Positions 21,674-33,074 of a stretch of 64,000 bases of DNA are shown in pieces. A program made the position numbers and the translations under genes. The notes under the pieces are model-generated. The model was not told the DNA's origin and ran no database searches. It saw nothing but the letters and a program-made list of their open reading frames with translations. The number at the start of each line of letters is the position of its first letter. Within the stretch, counting starts at the first letter, position 1. The stretch is from Cyanophora paradoxa (lineage: Eukaryota > Glaucocystophyceae > Cyanophorales > Cyanophoraceae). The stretch lies in NCBI GenBank assembly GCA_004431415.1, contig QPMI01000477.1:1-64000 (forward strand). Reading direction: 5' to 3'.

Positions 21674-21727
21674 AAGAGCCTAGAGAAAAGTGAAAAGCAA
21701 GCCCGACGTGAGCTTGCCGATATCACC

Positions 21728-23517
21728 ATGCCGCAGGGAAAACTTCGTGTGTTTGTGGGCAGCGCCCGTAAGCTGAAGGACACCGACTGGTGCGTTGGGC
21801 CGCCCGACAAAGCGCGCCCGCCACTCTGCTCTCACACTCTTCGCTCTTCGTGTTCGACGTGGTGGATCTCCTCGTACAGGTTCAGCAAGCTCGGTACGCC
21901 CGTCCACCCGTTTTCCCTTCATATAAGGCGTCCCTGGTCCCGGCGCATCCCGCGCGTCTTCCGCCGGCCTGTACACGCCGCCTACGTAGATTTCCGTCCG
22001 ACGTCCCTGCCCGTCCCCGGCTCCCGCTGGCTCTCCGCAGTACCGAGCTCCTGCCAGAATGGCACAGCTAGCGGCTAACAGGGGACGCTCTAGCTTCTCG
22101 GCAGCCCCGCTTGATAGAGTCCCGCCACCATACGTGAGCCCCGCCTGTCACCTTGCGGGCCCTTCAGCCTTCCGGCCGCATCTGCGCTGTAGGCCCGTTG
22201 CCCGAGCTTGCCGCACGTCTGACGCTGCCGCGCACCCGCGCAGACCCCTACTGTATTCTCGCCATCGGCACGCAGCAGCAGCGCACGCGTGTCATGAAGG
22301 AGGGCGGCCGGAACCCGACCTGGAACGTGCGTCATCCATCCTCCGAGTGCGCTCCTGAGCGCTCACGCGCGGCCTTCGCTCGCAGGAAGAACTGGCGTTC
22401 GATGTCCACGATCACATGGTGTGCTTTCTCGACCGGCGTTCCTTTTCCTTTTGCTCACCGTGTTTTCCTCGCAGACCCCGGTCCTGTCCATCCAGGTGTA
22501 CGACTCGGACCCCGGTGAGCCCGCTCGCTCGGTACACTCTCGGCCTTTCTTTTTCGCGACCGCCGCGCAGGCAAGGACGACTTCATCGGCCAAGCCGACC
22601 TCAACTTTGCGGGTCCGGCCTCCGCCCGCCGCCCGCCGCCCACCCCCCGCCCCCGGCCGGGTGCGAGGAGCGGGGCGCAGACATGATTCGCGAGGGCCGC
22701 GCCGTGGACAGCTGGTTCGGGATCAAGAGCCACAAGGGCCAGTTCCGCGGGGAGATCCAGCTCCGCCTCACCTTCACCCCCGGCGGCGCCGGCGCCCCGA
22801 TGGGCGGCCCCGCCCCCTACGTCCGCCCCGTACCCGCACTCCCCTTCCCCCTTTCTCGATTGAGCTGACGGGCGCGTTCTGCAGCCGGTGGCTGGCTACG
22901 CCGCGCCCCCGGTCCGGCCTCGCGCGGGGCTCGCCCCTCGCTCGGCCTCCCCTGACGCGCCCGCGCGCAGGCTTACGGCGCGCACCCGCCCCCGTACGGC
23001 GCCCCGCCGCCGGTACCTACCTCCCTCCCCCGCCCGTCCCCCTCCCCCCGGCCCGGCCCTGATGGCGCCGGCAGGCCTACGGAGCGCCGCCCCCGTACGG
23101 CGCCCCGCCGCCGGCGTACGGCGCGCCCCCTCCGTACGGCGCCCCGCCCCCGGTGCCGCCCTTCCCCTCTGCCTCCACCGCGTCTCCTCACCGAGTCCCG
23201 GCAGGCCTACGGCGCCCCGCCCCCGTACGGCGCCCCGCCCCCGTACGGCGCACCCGCCCCGTACCCCCCGCCGGCCGGCGTGCGTCCCTTTCGCCCTTCT
23301 CCCAGCAGCAACGATTTCCGCGCTGGCTGAACGCCATCGCAGGCCTACCCGCCGCCCGCCGGCGCGTACCCGCCCCCGGCCGCTCCGGGCTACCCGCCGC
23401 AGCCGGGCTACCCCCCGCAGCCGGGCTACGGCTACCCCCCGTGCGCCCGCCGCAGCCTGCCCTCACCGTCCATGCGCGAGACTGACGTGCGCGCCAGGGC
23501 CGGCTACCCCCGCTAAG
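21728..23517 (+). CDS. C2-domain protein with proline/tyrosine-rich C-terminal repeats
   Basis: The first exon (21728) reads KLRVFVGSARKLKDTD and ends in GTGCG. Further exons read DPYCILAIGTQQQRTRVMKEGGRNPTWN, then EELAFDVHDHM, then LSIQVYDSDPGKDDFIGQADLNF. Together these give a complete C2 beta-sandwich with the Asp residues (D in DTD, D in DPY, the DSD and DDFIG loop) that usually bind Ca2+. After a last strand (WFGIKSHKGQFRGEIQLRLTF) the protein becomes YGAPPP and PGYPPQ repeats over five or six small exons, ending at the TAA at 23515-23517. Small C2 proteins with such tails bind membranes in a calcium-dependent way. The start lies 54 bases from the ferrochelatase start on the other strand. 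Confidence 0.8.
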
Positions 23518-23722
23518 CGCGCGCCCCGCGCGTGTCTCGCCGTGCCCCTTGCCGCGGCGTGAGTGCCGGCCGCCTTCAGCCGCCACTGTGTTATGCTGTA
23601 GATACGCTGTTGTAGATACCGCAGTTAAGCGCCTCAACGCTGCACGCTCGCGCCCGGGTTAGTGGCTGCACGCTGGTGGGAGGGTTCGCATGTCATTCTC
23701 AATTCGCACGTGCGCGACTAAG

Positions 23723-26641
23723 TTACACACAATAATACGGAAAAAATGCGATAAAATTAAAGGAGCACGATCGTACCGCGCGCGGGGCGGGGGGCGCGGC
23801 GAGTGCTACTCGGTGAATACTCTGTCTGGCAGGGGGAGCGAGCTTTGGGAGGAGGGGCGGGGTGGCGGGCCGAGGGGCCCGTGCGGGGGCGAGGCGGCGC
23901 GTGAGTTGTGGACCGAAGCAGGGACGGTCAGCGGGGGGAGGACAGGGCGAGAGAGGATCTGCGGGGGCGGGCGGTGGGCGGGCGAGGGCGGGCGGGGGCG
24001 GGAGGGGCGGGCGGGCGCACGTCGCGGGCGTTGCCGGCGCCCTCGACACCGCGGATGGGCGGCAGGGGCCCCAGCGGGGCCAGGTGCGACGGCCTGCACG
24101 TGGCCGGCCCGTCAAGCCTGAGGCGAGACAGCGAAGCGGGGCGCGGTCGGCGCAGGCGCACCGGCGGTTGGAGGGGGGAGCGGGGGGCGTGGGTACGACG
24201 TCCACGCGCGAGGCTAGGTCCAGAGGCCGCACGCCCCTCGCGTCTGGCCGGGGGTTCCGGGCCTCAGGGCGGGGCGCCGCGGGGCCGACGCGGGGGCCGC
24301 CGGCACCTGGGCGGGAGCCGTGCTGCTTGTGGTCCTCGTCCCGGTGCGGGCCGGCCCGCGAGGCCGGCGGGTCCCGCACTTGCAGGGCGATCATCGGCTG
24401 CGGGCCGCCCGCCGCCGACTCCGCCACGTACTGCCACGGGGTGCGCTTCAGGACGAGCAAAGGGAGGGGCGGAGAGGCGGGGCGCGCGTCGGTGGAGGAG
24501 CAGATGGCGGCGTCGTCGACGAGGGCCGGCCCGCTCATTGCGAGGCACGAGCCGAGCGCCCCGCCCTGCACCGACGGGTCGTCCTGCACGCGTGTCGTGT
24601 CGCGTCAGGCGGGCCGCGTGCGCGCGTGGCGTGCGAGCGCAGGCGGGGCCGCCGGCACCCGCTCGTCGATGTCCTCCGAGACCTCCTCCCGCTCCGTGCT
24701 GCTCCCCGCCTGCGCGGGCGCTCAGGCGGGCTTCCATCGGGGGCGGAGTGGGGGCGGCCCGGCCGGCCGGGGGGCGCACGACGGCCTCTTCTTCGAAGCG
24801 CGAGTCGGCGGGGGTCGCCTGCGGGGACTGCGGGATCTGCGCCCGCCGGGGCGTCGGGCGGCGCCGAGGCGGGGGGGGGGGGGGGGGGGGGGGGGGGCGG
24901 AGTGGGCGGGGGGGAGCGCACGTCGAAGCCCTGGACGACGGGGGCCCGCCGGACCCCTGCGCCCCCGGCAGGCCGGCGAAGCCGCCTCCGGCGTGCGCCC
25001 CCTGCTCCACGTCCCGCTCCCGCTCCCGTTCACGCTCCCGCTCGCGCGCCAGGCTCCGCCGGGGCGAGCCGCGGGCCGAGCCGCGGGCCGAGCCGCGGCC
25101 GAGCCGCGGGCCTTGTCCACCGAGTGGCGGCCCGCCGCCTGCGGGCCGCCGCCGCCGGAGGACGAGGAGGGCCCGCTGGGCCGGGCGGCCCGCCGGCGCT
25201 TCTTGGTGCCGAGGATGTAGGCCATGCAGGAGGCGAGGAAGCCGTGCTTGGCCCGCCCGTGCCTCCCCGACGACGAGGCCGCCGAGCGGCGCGCCACGGA
25301 CTCGCCCGTGTGCGGCCTGCCCCCGGCCCGGCCCCGCTCGGCCCGCGCCGGCCGGTGGGGGGGACGGGGCCGGGGACGGCGCACCGGACTTCGCGCGTCC
25401 TCTTCCGCAGGAAACAGCGGTCCACGCGGACCTCGGACTGCGGGGGGTACGGGTCAGACATCCCGGCCTCGCGAGGGGGGTACGAGGGCGGAGCGGACCG
25501 CGAGCTCGCGGCGGGTGGCGGGGGCCTCGTGGGCGGCCCCCTCGTCGGCCCCGGGCGGCCGCTGGCCGTCGGCGGCGGCCGCGTCCCCCTGCCCCTCGGC
25601 GACCTCCTCCTGCTGCTGCTGCTGCTGCTGCGCCGGGGCCTCCTCCTCGCGCTGCGCCACGATGAACTCGTACGTCGTCTGGTTGTGCAGCACTGCGGCC
25701 GGGGGGTACGCCGTCGGCCCCACGGGGGTACGGGGTACGGGGAGGGGGGTACCGAGGTAGATGTGGAAGTAGAGGAGCTGGCCGAGGAGGAAGACGACGG
25801 GGAGGGCGAGGGCCTCGAAGGCGACGACCACGGAGATGTGCGCCACGGCGCCCAGCGTCAGCCGCGCGTCCACTGTACCCCGGAGGAGGGTCAGGCGGCG
25901 GGGCGGGGCGGGGCGGGGCGGGGCGGGCGCACCGCGGGCGTCGCTGGCGGGGCGGTCGGTGGCGAAGTACGCGATGACGCCGACGCCGACGATGATTTGG
26001 AGGACGACGAGGAAGAAGGAGGAGAACATGAGGAGGAGGAAGACGCTGCCCGCGCCTGGGGCCTCAGCGGAGCGGCGCGGGACGGCGCGGCGCGGCGCGG
26101 CGCCGCACCGGTAGTTGCGAGCGCCGACGCAGTTGTTCAGCCACTTGCAGTGGTGGTCGAACACGTCCACGCACTTGTCGCAGATGCGGCAGTGCTTGCT
26201 CTTCCGGTTGCTGCGGGGCGTGCGCCGCGCGCCGCGGTCAGGCGCGCGGGGCGGGCCGCGAGGGCAGCGGCTGCAGCCACTCACACGTTGGTCTGGCACA
26301 GGCAGCAGAAGAAAGCCTCATCCCCGTCGTGCTGCGTGTGGGCGCCGGGCTTGCCCAGCGCCACAGCTACGTGCGGGTCGCTGGGGTCCACCTGAAGGGC
26401 TCTCAGGCCTGACATGCCTGTGGGCTCTTGTTGTAGAGCAGGCACGCACCCAGGTGCAGTAGGCCGCGGAGAGCACAGTGCTGACAAGCAGCACCGTGTA
26501 TATCGCATCCGCCGGGGCGGACAGCTCATGCGGCAGGACCCGCGAGAAGAGCCCGTAGTAGACGCCAGCGAACGCGGCGATGAATATCCAGCTGCAGACC
26601 TGCAACACGTGCAGCGGCCGCTGGAAGCCGTTGGTCCGCAT
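23723..26641 (-). CDS. DHHC-type protein S-acyltransferase with long disordered C-terminus
   Basis: Transfers palmitate to cysteines of membrane proteins. The start at 26641 ([15 protein letters not shown]) leads into two hydrophobic segments ([29 protein letters not shown]). The DHHC cysteine-rich domain spans about 26330-26115: [10 protein letters not shown], then [31 protein letters not shown], with the catalytic DHHC intact. Two further membrane segments follow ([43 protein letters not shown]), giving the usual four. A glutamine run (near 25620) and long Pro/Arg/Ser-rich exons occupy the rest, including a 27-base G run at 24871-24897. The true stop is uncertain because the tail is low-complexity; 23723 is the outer limit. 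Confidence 0.8.
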
Positions 26642-26781
26642 GGCTAACGCTGCGCGCTACGCTCTGGATTCCGCTGCGCCGCGCGGCATCTCTAGCTAGC
26701 CAAGCCAGATGCGCCTCTTTTTTTTGCTTAGGGGTACAGAAACTACCCTCGTCGTTCCCGAAGCTCGCACCTCGCCAAGAG

Positions 26782-28556
26782 ATGGCGGTCCCCTCCGTGG
26801 ACTTTGTGACGCCCTCGTTCGTCGATCCCCTTCAGGCGCTCGTCAGCCTCGAAGATGGTGCGCGGCCCGGGCGCCAACGCTCTTCAGCGCCTATATAGCT
26901 AGCAATTCATATCGCAATCGCTCGGCATGCGCAGATCACCGGCTGCTGCGCCGGTGCTTCGCCATGCTCGATACAAGCGCCGATGACAACGAGCGCTACC
27001 AGATCGTCGTCGAGGCCCTGCGCGAGGCGCGCCCTTCGAAGCTCGAACTTTTCGCGGTTGTTTTCGCGAGGACCGAGCGCGGCTCGCAGGTCGCCATCCA
27101 CGGCTTTACGGAGCGCAAGGCGCGGCTCGCCGCCGCGCGCGCCCTCTCCCGCCGCTTGCGCGCGGGGCTGGCGCTGCGCACGCGCTCGCCTCACGTTGCG
27201 CAGGTGCTCTATCCTCTCCTTCTGACGACCGGTGGGGCAGAGCTCTGCAGAGAGGGCCTCCGTCGCCACGACGCTTTGGAGGAGGGTGCACACGCGTACG
27301 GAGCCCACTAGATTCGAGTCCGGGTTGGATCTGAGCGCTAGCACGTCCGCGCCGCCCGCGCCCGCGCCCGCAGCCGCGGGCCGCATCGAGAGCATGACCC
27401 TGAAGGACCCCGAGCTGGGCCAGGCGGTGCGGCGCCCGCCCGCACCCCTCCCGGCCCGTCATCCTCAGCGCCCCTCCGCAGATGCACGCGCTGCGAACGG
27501 CCTTCGAGGAGCATACCCGCTTCGAGGACGAGCACGTGTACCCCGCCCTCCGGCGCGCCTGCACCCCCGGCTTCGCCCCCCGCCCCGCCCAGCCGCCCGC
27601 TGACCGCGTGCCCTGCAGCGGCCCCGTCATGTCGCAGGGGTCGGACTTCGGCTCCGGACTGCTCTCCGCCGTCGTCGCGGCCAAGCGGACCGCGCCCACC
27701 AGGTCCGCCGCGTACCCCCCGCGATCGGTCCGGGACGCCGTACCCCGCCCGAGCCGAGCCGGAGCGCGGCAGCCCGTCGACGCTGTGCCTGCTGGCGCGG
27801 GGCGACTGGACGCTGGCGAAGTCGGGCGTACCCCTGCCGGGGTCGGAGCCGGAGAACCGCCCGGCGCAGGGGCGGGCGGAGGAGGCGGGGCCCGGGGCCA
27901 TGGAGGCCGCCCCCACCGCCTCGCCGGGCCCGTCCACCCGCCCCCGCCCCCGAGGCTCCCCCGCATCCCCTCCCCTCTGACGGGCCCGCAGCCTCGCCGC
28001 GGCCGCAGGCGCCCCAGCAGCAGCCGCCGCAGGCCGAGGCCCAGCGCGTCGGGACGCCCGGTGCGCGTGCGGCCTACCACCTCTCAGCTGCAGCGGCCAC
28101 TGGCGGCCGCCCCTGACAGCCCATCGACGCGCGCGCAGTGTACTATGGCCTGCCCCGGTCCTTCACCCCGGGTCCGCCCTTTATCTTACCAGCAGCCTGC
28201 GCCGCGCATGGTGCTCACCATGACGTGCGCGCCCCGCCGCCGCGCTCGCAGGCATGTCGCCCCCGCCGCAGTGACCTCGCCCCTCAAAGCCCTCTTTCGC
28301 CTCCTCCCGCCGACGCCGACGCGGGCGCAGGGGCTGGGAGCGCGTGGGCTCGCCGGCCTCGTCGGGGCTCCCTTCCCCCTTCGCCCGTCCCGGCTCCGCC
28401 CTCGGGCCCGATCCCTCGCGCCCCGAGAGTGCGCGCGCCGGCGCCGCCCGCGTGCGCGCGCGTTCGCCGGCGCCGGCGCGCCGACGCCGGCCGGCAGGCT
28501 ACGGGGAGATGATGCACCGCACGCAGGAGGATCGGCCGGCCCCGGAGCCCGAGTGA
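26782..28556 (+). CDS. Hemerythrin-like (HHE) protein, multi-exon
   Basis: The ATG at 26782 begins MAVPSVDFVTPSFVDPLQALVSLED, followed after an intron by DHRLLRRCFAMLD, a first HHE helix with its metal His. A middle exon (VAIHGFTERKARLAAARALSRRL) and a later exon at 27482 (MHALRTAFEEHTRFEDEHVYPAL) complete the pattern; H-x3-E-x2-H is the signature of the third hemerythrin helix. Hemerythrins bind two iron ions and O2 or act as iron or redox sensors. The remaining ~1 kb is low-complexity, with short exons ending in YGEMMHRTQEDRPAPEPE. Convergent with the next gene, whose stop is 85 bases away. Confidence 0.6.
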
Positions 28557-28640
28557 CGCACAAGCTTAAGGCGCAACGGGGCGCGCTCGGGCCTCCCAAA
28601 GAGAAGCGCAGATCCTCGATTCGTGTACATATTGAAGCTA

Positions 28641-30432
28641 TCAGGCGGCGCACGCGGCGTGGGCGCTGGGGACGCGGACGAAGGGCGTCTGCCCCACTCC
28701 CGGGTCCCCGGGCCTTAGCCTCTGCAGCTGCCGCGGGCGTCGGGGGTAGATTCACTTTGAAATGAGCGGGAGGGGGTACGCGTACCAGGAACTGCGGCTC
28801 GCCGGGGGGTAGCGCGCACAGGACAGAAAGCAGGTCCAGCATCGCTGCCTTCACCTGTGTACGGCGTTCCACCAGGGAGCGGGGTACGGTACCGGGTCAG
28901 GGCGGGGGATACCTGGTTCGAGTCCGATGCCCGGGCGTGAACCAGCAGCAAGTCGAACTGAGGGGGCGGGGGTACGGCGTCGGGGGAGGAGGGATACGGA
29001 AAGCTGACGCGTGGGGTAGGCGCACGAAATCAACGATCGGCTGCAGGTCCATGTTCGCGAAGTTGAATGTCCGATAGAGCCGGTACTGCAGGCGGGGGTA
29101 AGCGAATCGCAGAAAGGGGGGTACGCGGGTGCCCGCCTTGGGGGAGAGCTGCCGGAGCAGGAGGTAGGCCCCGCAGGCTACGTTCGCTCTGCGGTGGAAC
29201 AGCGGTTGCCCCGGTCAGACAGAGGGTACGGGGGGGTTCTAGGGGTGGTACGAGGGCGCGCATGAGGCCCCACGCGAGGCGGCGTGAGAAGAGGTCCCAG
29301 AGGGTGACCTCGCTCGGCCGATCCGCCTGCTGGGCGGTAAGGAGGAGAGGACGGGGGGTACGACGGAAGGGAAACGGGGTACCCTGCCAAAGAGGAGGGA
29401 GACGTTGAGCCACCAGACTGCGTCGCGGACGAGGCTGCGAAAAGGCGCGGGTTCGAATCCGACCGGCGCGCTCTGGCGGGGCGGCCCGCAGACCTGAAGC
29501 GGCGGAGGATGGGGGAGCCAGAGTCGGCGGGTACGGCGCGCGGGAGGAGGCTCTGCGCGGGGCCAGCGTCGCCCTGAGGCCCGGAGCGATGCGGAGAGCG
29601 CGAGCAGGGGCGAGCGAACGGGGAGCGGGGAGGGGATGTGCGCCAGGTCGATGTCTTGGTCCCTGAAGCACGCCGTCCAGTACTCCACGCACCTGCGCGC
29701 GCGCCGGGCGGCGCGCTCGCCCGCACGCCCGCCCGCCCGCAATCTCTGGGGGCGCACGTGGTCTGGAGGCGGAGGGAGGAGACGACGGAGTCGAGGAAGA
29801 CGCGGAGGGCGTCGGCGAGCGCCGCGTCGCCCTCCGCCTCCCGCACCAGGCCCTCCGCGAAGATGATCCCCTGCGGCGCCTTGTGATCAGGCCCCCCCCG
29901 CGCGCGCGAGGAGAGAGGCGCGGCTCTAGATCATAGATCTGGAGGGCTGGAGGGGCGGCCCGCCTGCATCTGGACGCGCTGCAGGAGCATGGACTGGTCG
30001 AAGCAGCGCCCGAAGATGCTGCTCTCCGCCTCGGACCGGCCCCAGCGACGGAGAGGGACGCCCGCGCACCTGCTCACGAAGGAGACGTACGCCTGCGGCT
30101 TGTGCTGCGCGAGCCGCTCGAGGACGGCCTGCGCGTCGCCCTGCAGGGCCACCAGCCGCGCCATGAACGCCGTCGACTTGACCACGCGGCTCCTCATCAG
30201 GCGCGCGAGCGACTTGCCGCGGTGCGGCGCCGTCCGTTCGCGCGCCGCCTGCGCCGCCCGCGTCATCCTCAGCGCAGGTGGCCCGCGCAGCGGTCGGGGG
30301 CGAGGGGCAAGGCCAGCGCACCGCGAGGAAGCCGCGGGCTTCAGGGAACGCTTCCTCGACCGGCCGCGAGAGCGCGCGTACGACGAACGGGTCCGGCGGG
30401 CCGGGCTCGAACTCCACTTGCGCCTCCGCCAT
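28641..30432 (-). CDS. Unrecognised multi-exon host gene
   Basis: The start is MAEAQVEFEPGPPDPFVVRALSRP at 30432, the stop TGA at 28641-28643. Exons of good quality include VKSTAFMARLVALQGDAQAVLERLAQHKPQAYVSFVS, then SIFGRCFDQSMLLQRVQMQ, then APQGIIFAEGLVREAEGDAALADALRVFLDSVVSSLRLQT, then VEYWTACFRDQDIDLAHI, then LVRDAVWWLNVSLLFG, then SEVTLWDLFSRRLAWGLMRAL, then AMLDLLSVLCALPPGEPQFL. The product is largely helical with no catalytic motif I can name. Introns are 50-110 bases and several begin GTAC or GTGCG. A helical-repeat scaffold protein is a possible description but not an identification. Confidence 0.5.
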
Positions 30433-31078
30433 CCGGCCGCGGGCGGCCGCGGCGAACGGAGCGAGTTGCGGGTTGCGTGGAGAGAGTTGCGAGGCTATCG
30501 ACGTCGGGGGCGCTGTATGCTGTGCTGCTCAGGGTCTTCTCGGGCGGGTACATGGCCAACTGTGCAGTCCATGGCCAGTTGGCAACGCGTACAAGTCCGC
30601 TGCGCATATGCGATCTTTGCTGCATGAACTGGATCCGGGAATTCGAATCCAAAGCGCTATATAGCTATATAGAAGCGCTAGCGCTATTCTAACCCCGGCC
30701 CCAGATCTAGATCTAGATCTGATTCCCCGTCCTGGCCCCAGATCTAATTCTAGCTAGCGCTTTAGTTGGGTATATATACGTATGGACTGAAGTCTCAGAG
30801 TCTCATTTGCAAGCGTGGCATGGACCGATACGTGGAATTCGAAATAACTTATAATTAAAGCAATTGCAAGCAGATCGACGTCGCCATAGCTAATAACACT
30901 AGCTAGCTAACTGCAGCAGCGCACGAAAAATACTGAAAACTTGAAATGTTGGCGCGAAATAATGCAAGCATGATAATGACGGATCGATCCAGCGATATGA
31001 AGCTGCAGCTGGAAACTCTCGGAAGAAGAAATTGGGCCAACCCTCGAGGGCCCCGATATCGATTCTACCCCACATCCA
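30433..31078. other. Intergenic region, no gene seen
   Basis: Contains TATAGCTATATAG, tandem AGATCT words near 30710 and other short palindromes (GAATTC, GCTAGC). I see no coding exon or RNA gene. Confidence 0.4.
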
Positions 31079-33074
31079 TTAGATTGCTCCGAACCCCGTG
31101 TGCCCGTTCTGCGGCCCGGGTGCACGATCGCGAGCACAAGCGCCCTCCGTCGAGGGCGGCCGGGGAGGACGCGGCGGCGGGCTCCGCTGGGCGAGGAGGT
31201 CGGAGAGGCGGCGGTGGAGGGCGGCCTTCTGCATCTCCGTCGAGCTGCCCATCCCCCAGCCGCAGTCCCGCTCCGGGTCGATGCTCTCCGCCGCCGCCCC
31301 ATTCGAGTCCGAGGCCGCGGCCGCTGGCCGCCGGAACGGGAGGGAAGGCCGCGCTGCCTTCTCCTTGCTCGCCGCGGGGGCTTCCAGCCCGGGCCCGGTC
31401 AGCTGGTGTCTGCTAAGGGCGCGGAGGAGCTCTCCGGGCGCCGTGCAGGACAGCGGCACGTCTGCAAAATTAATATTGAAGGACATCATGGTCAGAGCGC
31501 ACGATCGTAGGCGAAGCAATTCGAGCGCATGCGCACCAATCCAACGGCGGAGAGTGGGAGCAGTCTGATTTTGATGAATGTGACGGGGACTAGGTCTAGA
31601 CGGCCAGGGCAAGTCTGCCGTACTTATTTGCTGCGCGACGGATCATATGCATGTAATTAGAACGAAAAGCTTCGAATTCAGGATAATTAGGCTCAAATCA
31701 ATACCTCGATAAGGACGAGGAGAAAGGCGACGCCGAGGTCGTCGGGCAGGCCGGCGCCGACGCAGAGGAGGCGGATCGGGACGGCGATCGGCTCCTGTCC
31801 CGTGATGCGGGCGTACGCGTCCGCCAGGATCGAGATCGACTTCTCGAAAGACTCGCGACTCATCGTGCCGGAGGCGCCGCTGTCGATCTTCCAGTTCAGC
31901 TGTCTCGGGAATCAGCGCTAATTTGACGGCCCGGTGGAGAAATTAAACCGCAGCGCGCAAATTGAACAATTCGCGGCGCACCCGGGCGAGCTTCAAGGCG
32001 TGGTCACGAATCCACACGGATTCCGAATTTTTCGAAGAGTTTGAGGTAGGCTTCCACGTGCTTCGATGTAAGCAGGTGTGAAAAGCCTGCGGAAATTCAA
32101 TGAAACCCCGTTCAGAAATTGAATATTAATATATAAATCAAAGGATCATCGGGTATCGATTTATGAACGAGATCAACACCGTTGGGCAGCACGCCTAGAA
32201 CTAGCAAGGGCAGTATGTCTTGATAAAAAATTACCTCATATTGTCCGTAATTGATTCGTCTCTTCGAGTCAAACTTCGCGTTCGAGTCGGAGAGGGGATT
32301 CGCAGCCGAGCGGTATAGACACTCAACGCTCGATGGCGAGGTGTATTTAAATGTTTCCGGATCCAGAATCGCCGAAGCGAAATTTCCCGGTGTTGCCCCG
32401 CGGCTGACAATATTCCACAGCTGCGCATGCGTGAATCGTTATGAATTAATTTGATCACGTCGAATATACATACGAACCAGCAGAATGAGGCTTGCACGAG
32501 TGATGGGTTCGCGGGGGGACGGCTTGAGATCGATATCCAAGGAAGGGAGCTCGAGGGGCTTCGAGCAGAGGGGGGCGGGCTGCTTGCAGCGAGGGGCGTC
32601 GGCCGAGGAGCAGGAGCTCGAGGCGATGGACGCGGAGGAGGCCGGGGACTTGGGCGAGGAGAGGCCGGAGGGAGCGAGGGCCGGCTCCGGCTCCGAGTCG
32701 CTCAGGTCGAGATCTACACACGATATCGATCGCGAGCTCGAGACGGCCCTGTACAAGTGCGTGCCCGGGGGCGGGCTGTCGCAGTTGAGGGGGCGCGTCA
32801 ACGCTGCTGCCGCGCGCTGGCCATGGCCCTTGAGCTTCGCCTCGCGCTGCGGGGCGAGTTCCACCTGCAGATCCAGATCTTGGAATTGGAACACGTGCTC
32901 TTCAGGGCCTAGGGATGACGTTGAAGCTGTCCTTCCGAGCTGAGGGCCGTCAGCCGCGGCAGCGGCCGCACGTCCGCGGCCGGGTGCTGGCGGCTCTGAG
33001 CACGGTGCAACGGCCGTCGTCGACCTCCGGATCCACGCCTTCCGCCGGATGCTTCGCCACAAATCCATGGCCAT
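31079..33074 (-). CDS. Unrecognised multi-exon host gene, Ser-rich N-terminus
   Basis: Reading from 33074 the first long exon (to about 32480) is serine/proline/aspartate-rich and ends EPITRASLILLV. Following segments with good splice-like edges read GNFASAILDPETFKYTSPSSVECLYRSAANPL (near 32390), SHLLTSKHVEAYLKLFEKFGIRVDS (near 32090-32010), LNWKIDSGASGTMSRESFEKSISILADAYARITGQEPIAVPIRLLCVGAGLPDDLGVAFLLVLIE split by position over 31905-31700, and a C-terminal Pro/Ser-rich exon ending at 31079. The central part looks like a folded regulatory domain. I do not recognise the family; no enzyme motif is obvious. Confidence 0.45.

Noticed and set aside
23862-26395. Very long plus-strand ORFs (452-691 codons) opposite the DHHC gene
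   Set aside because: Composition is Arg/Gly/Pro from GC-rich antisense; the minus strand has the recognisable DHHC domain and membrane segments.
29430-29470. GGTTCGAATCC, a tRNA T-arm-like word
   Set aside because: The stem does not pair well and no acceptor or anticodon arm fits around it; it lies in a protein-coding exon region.
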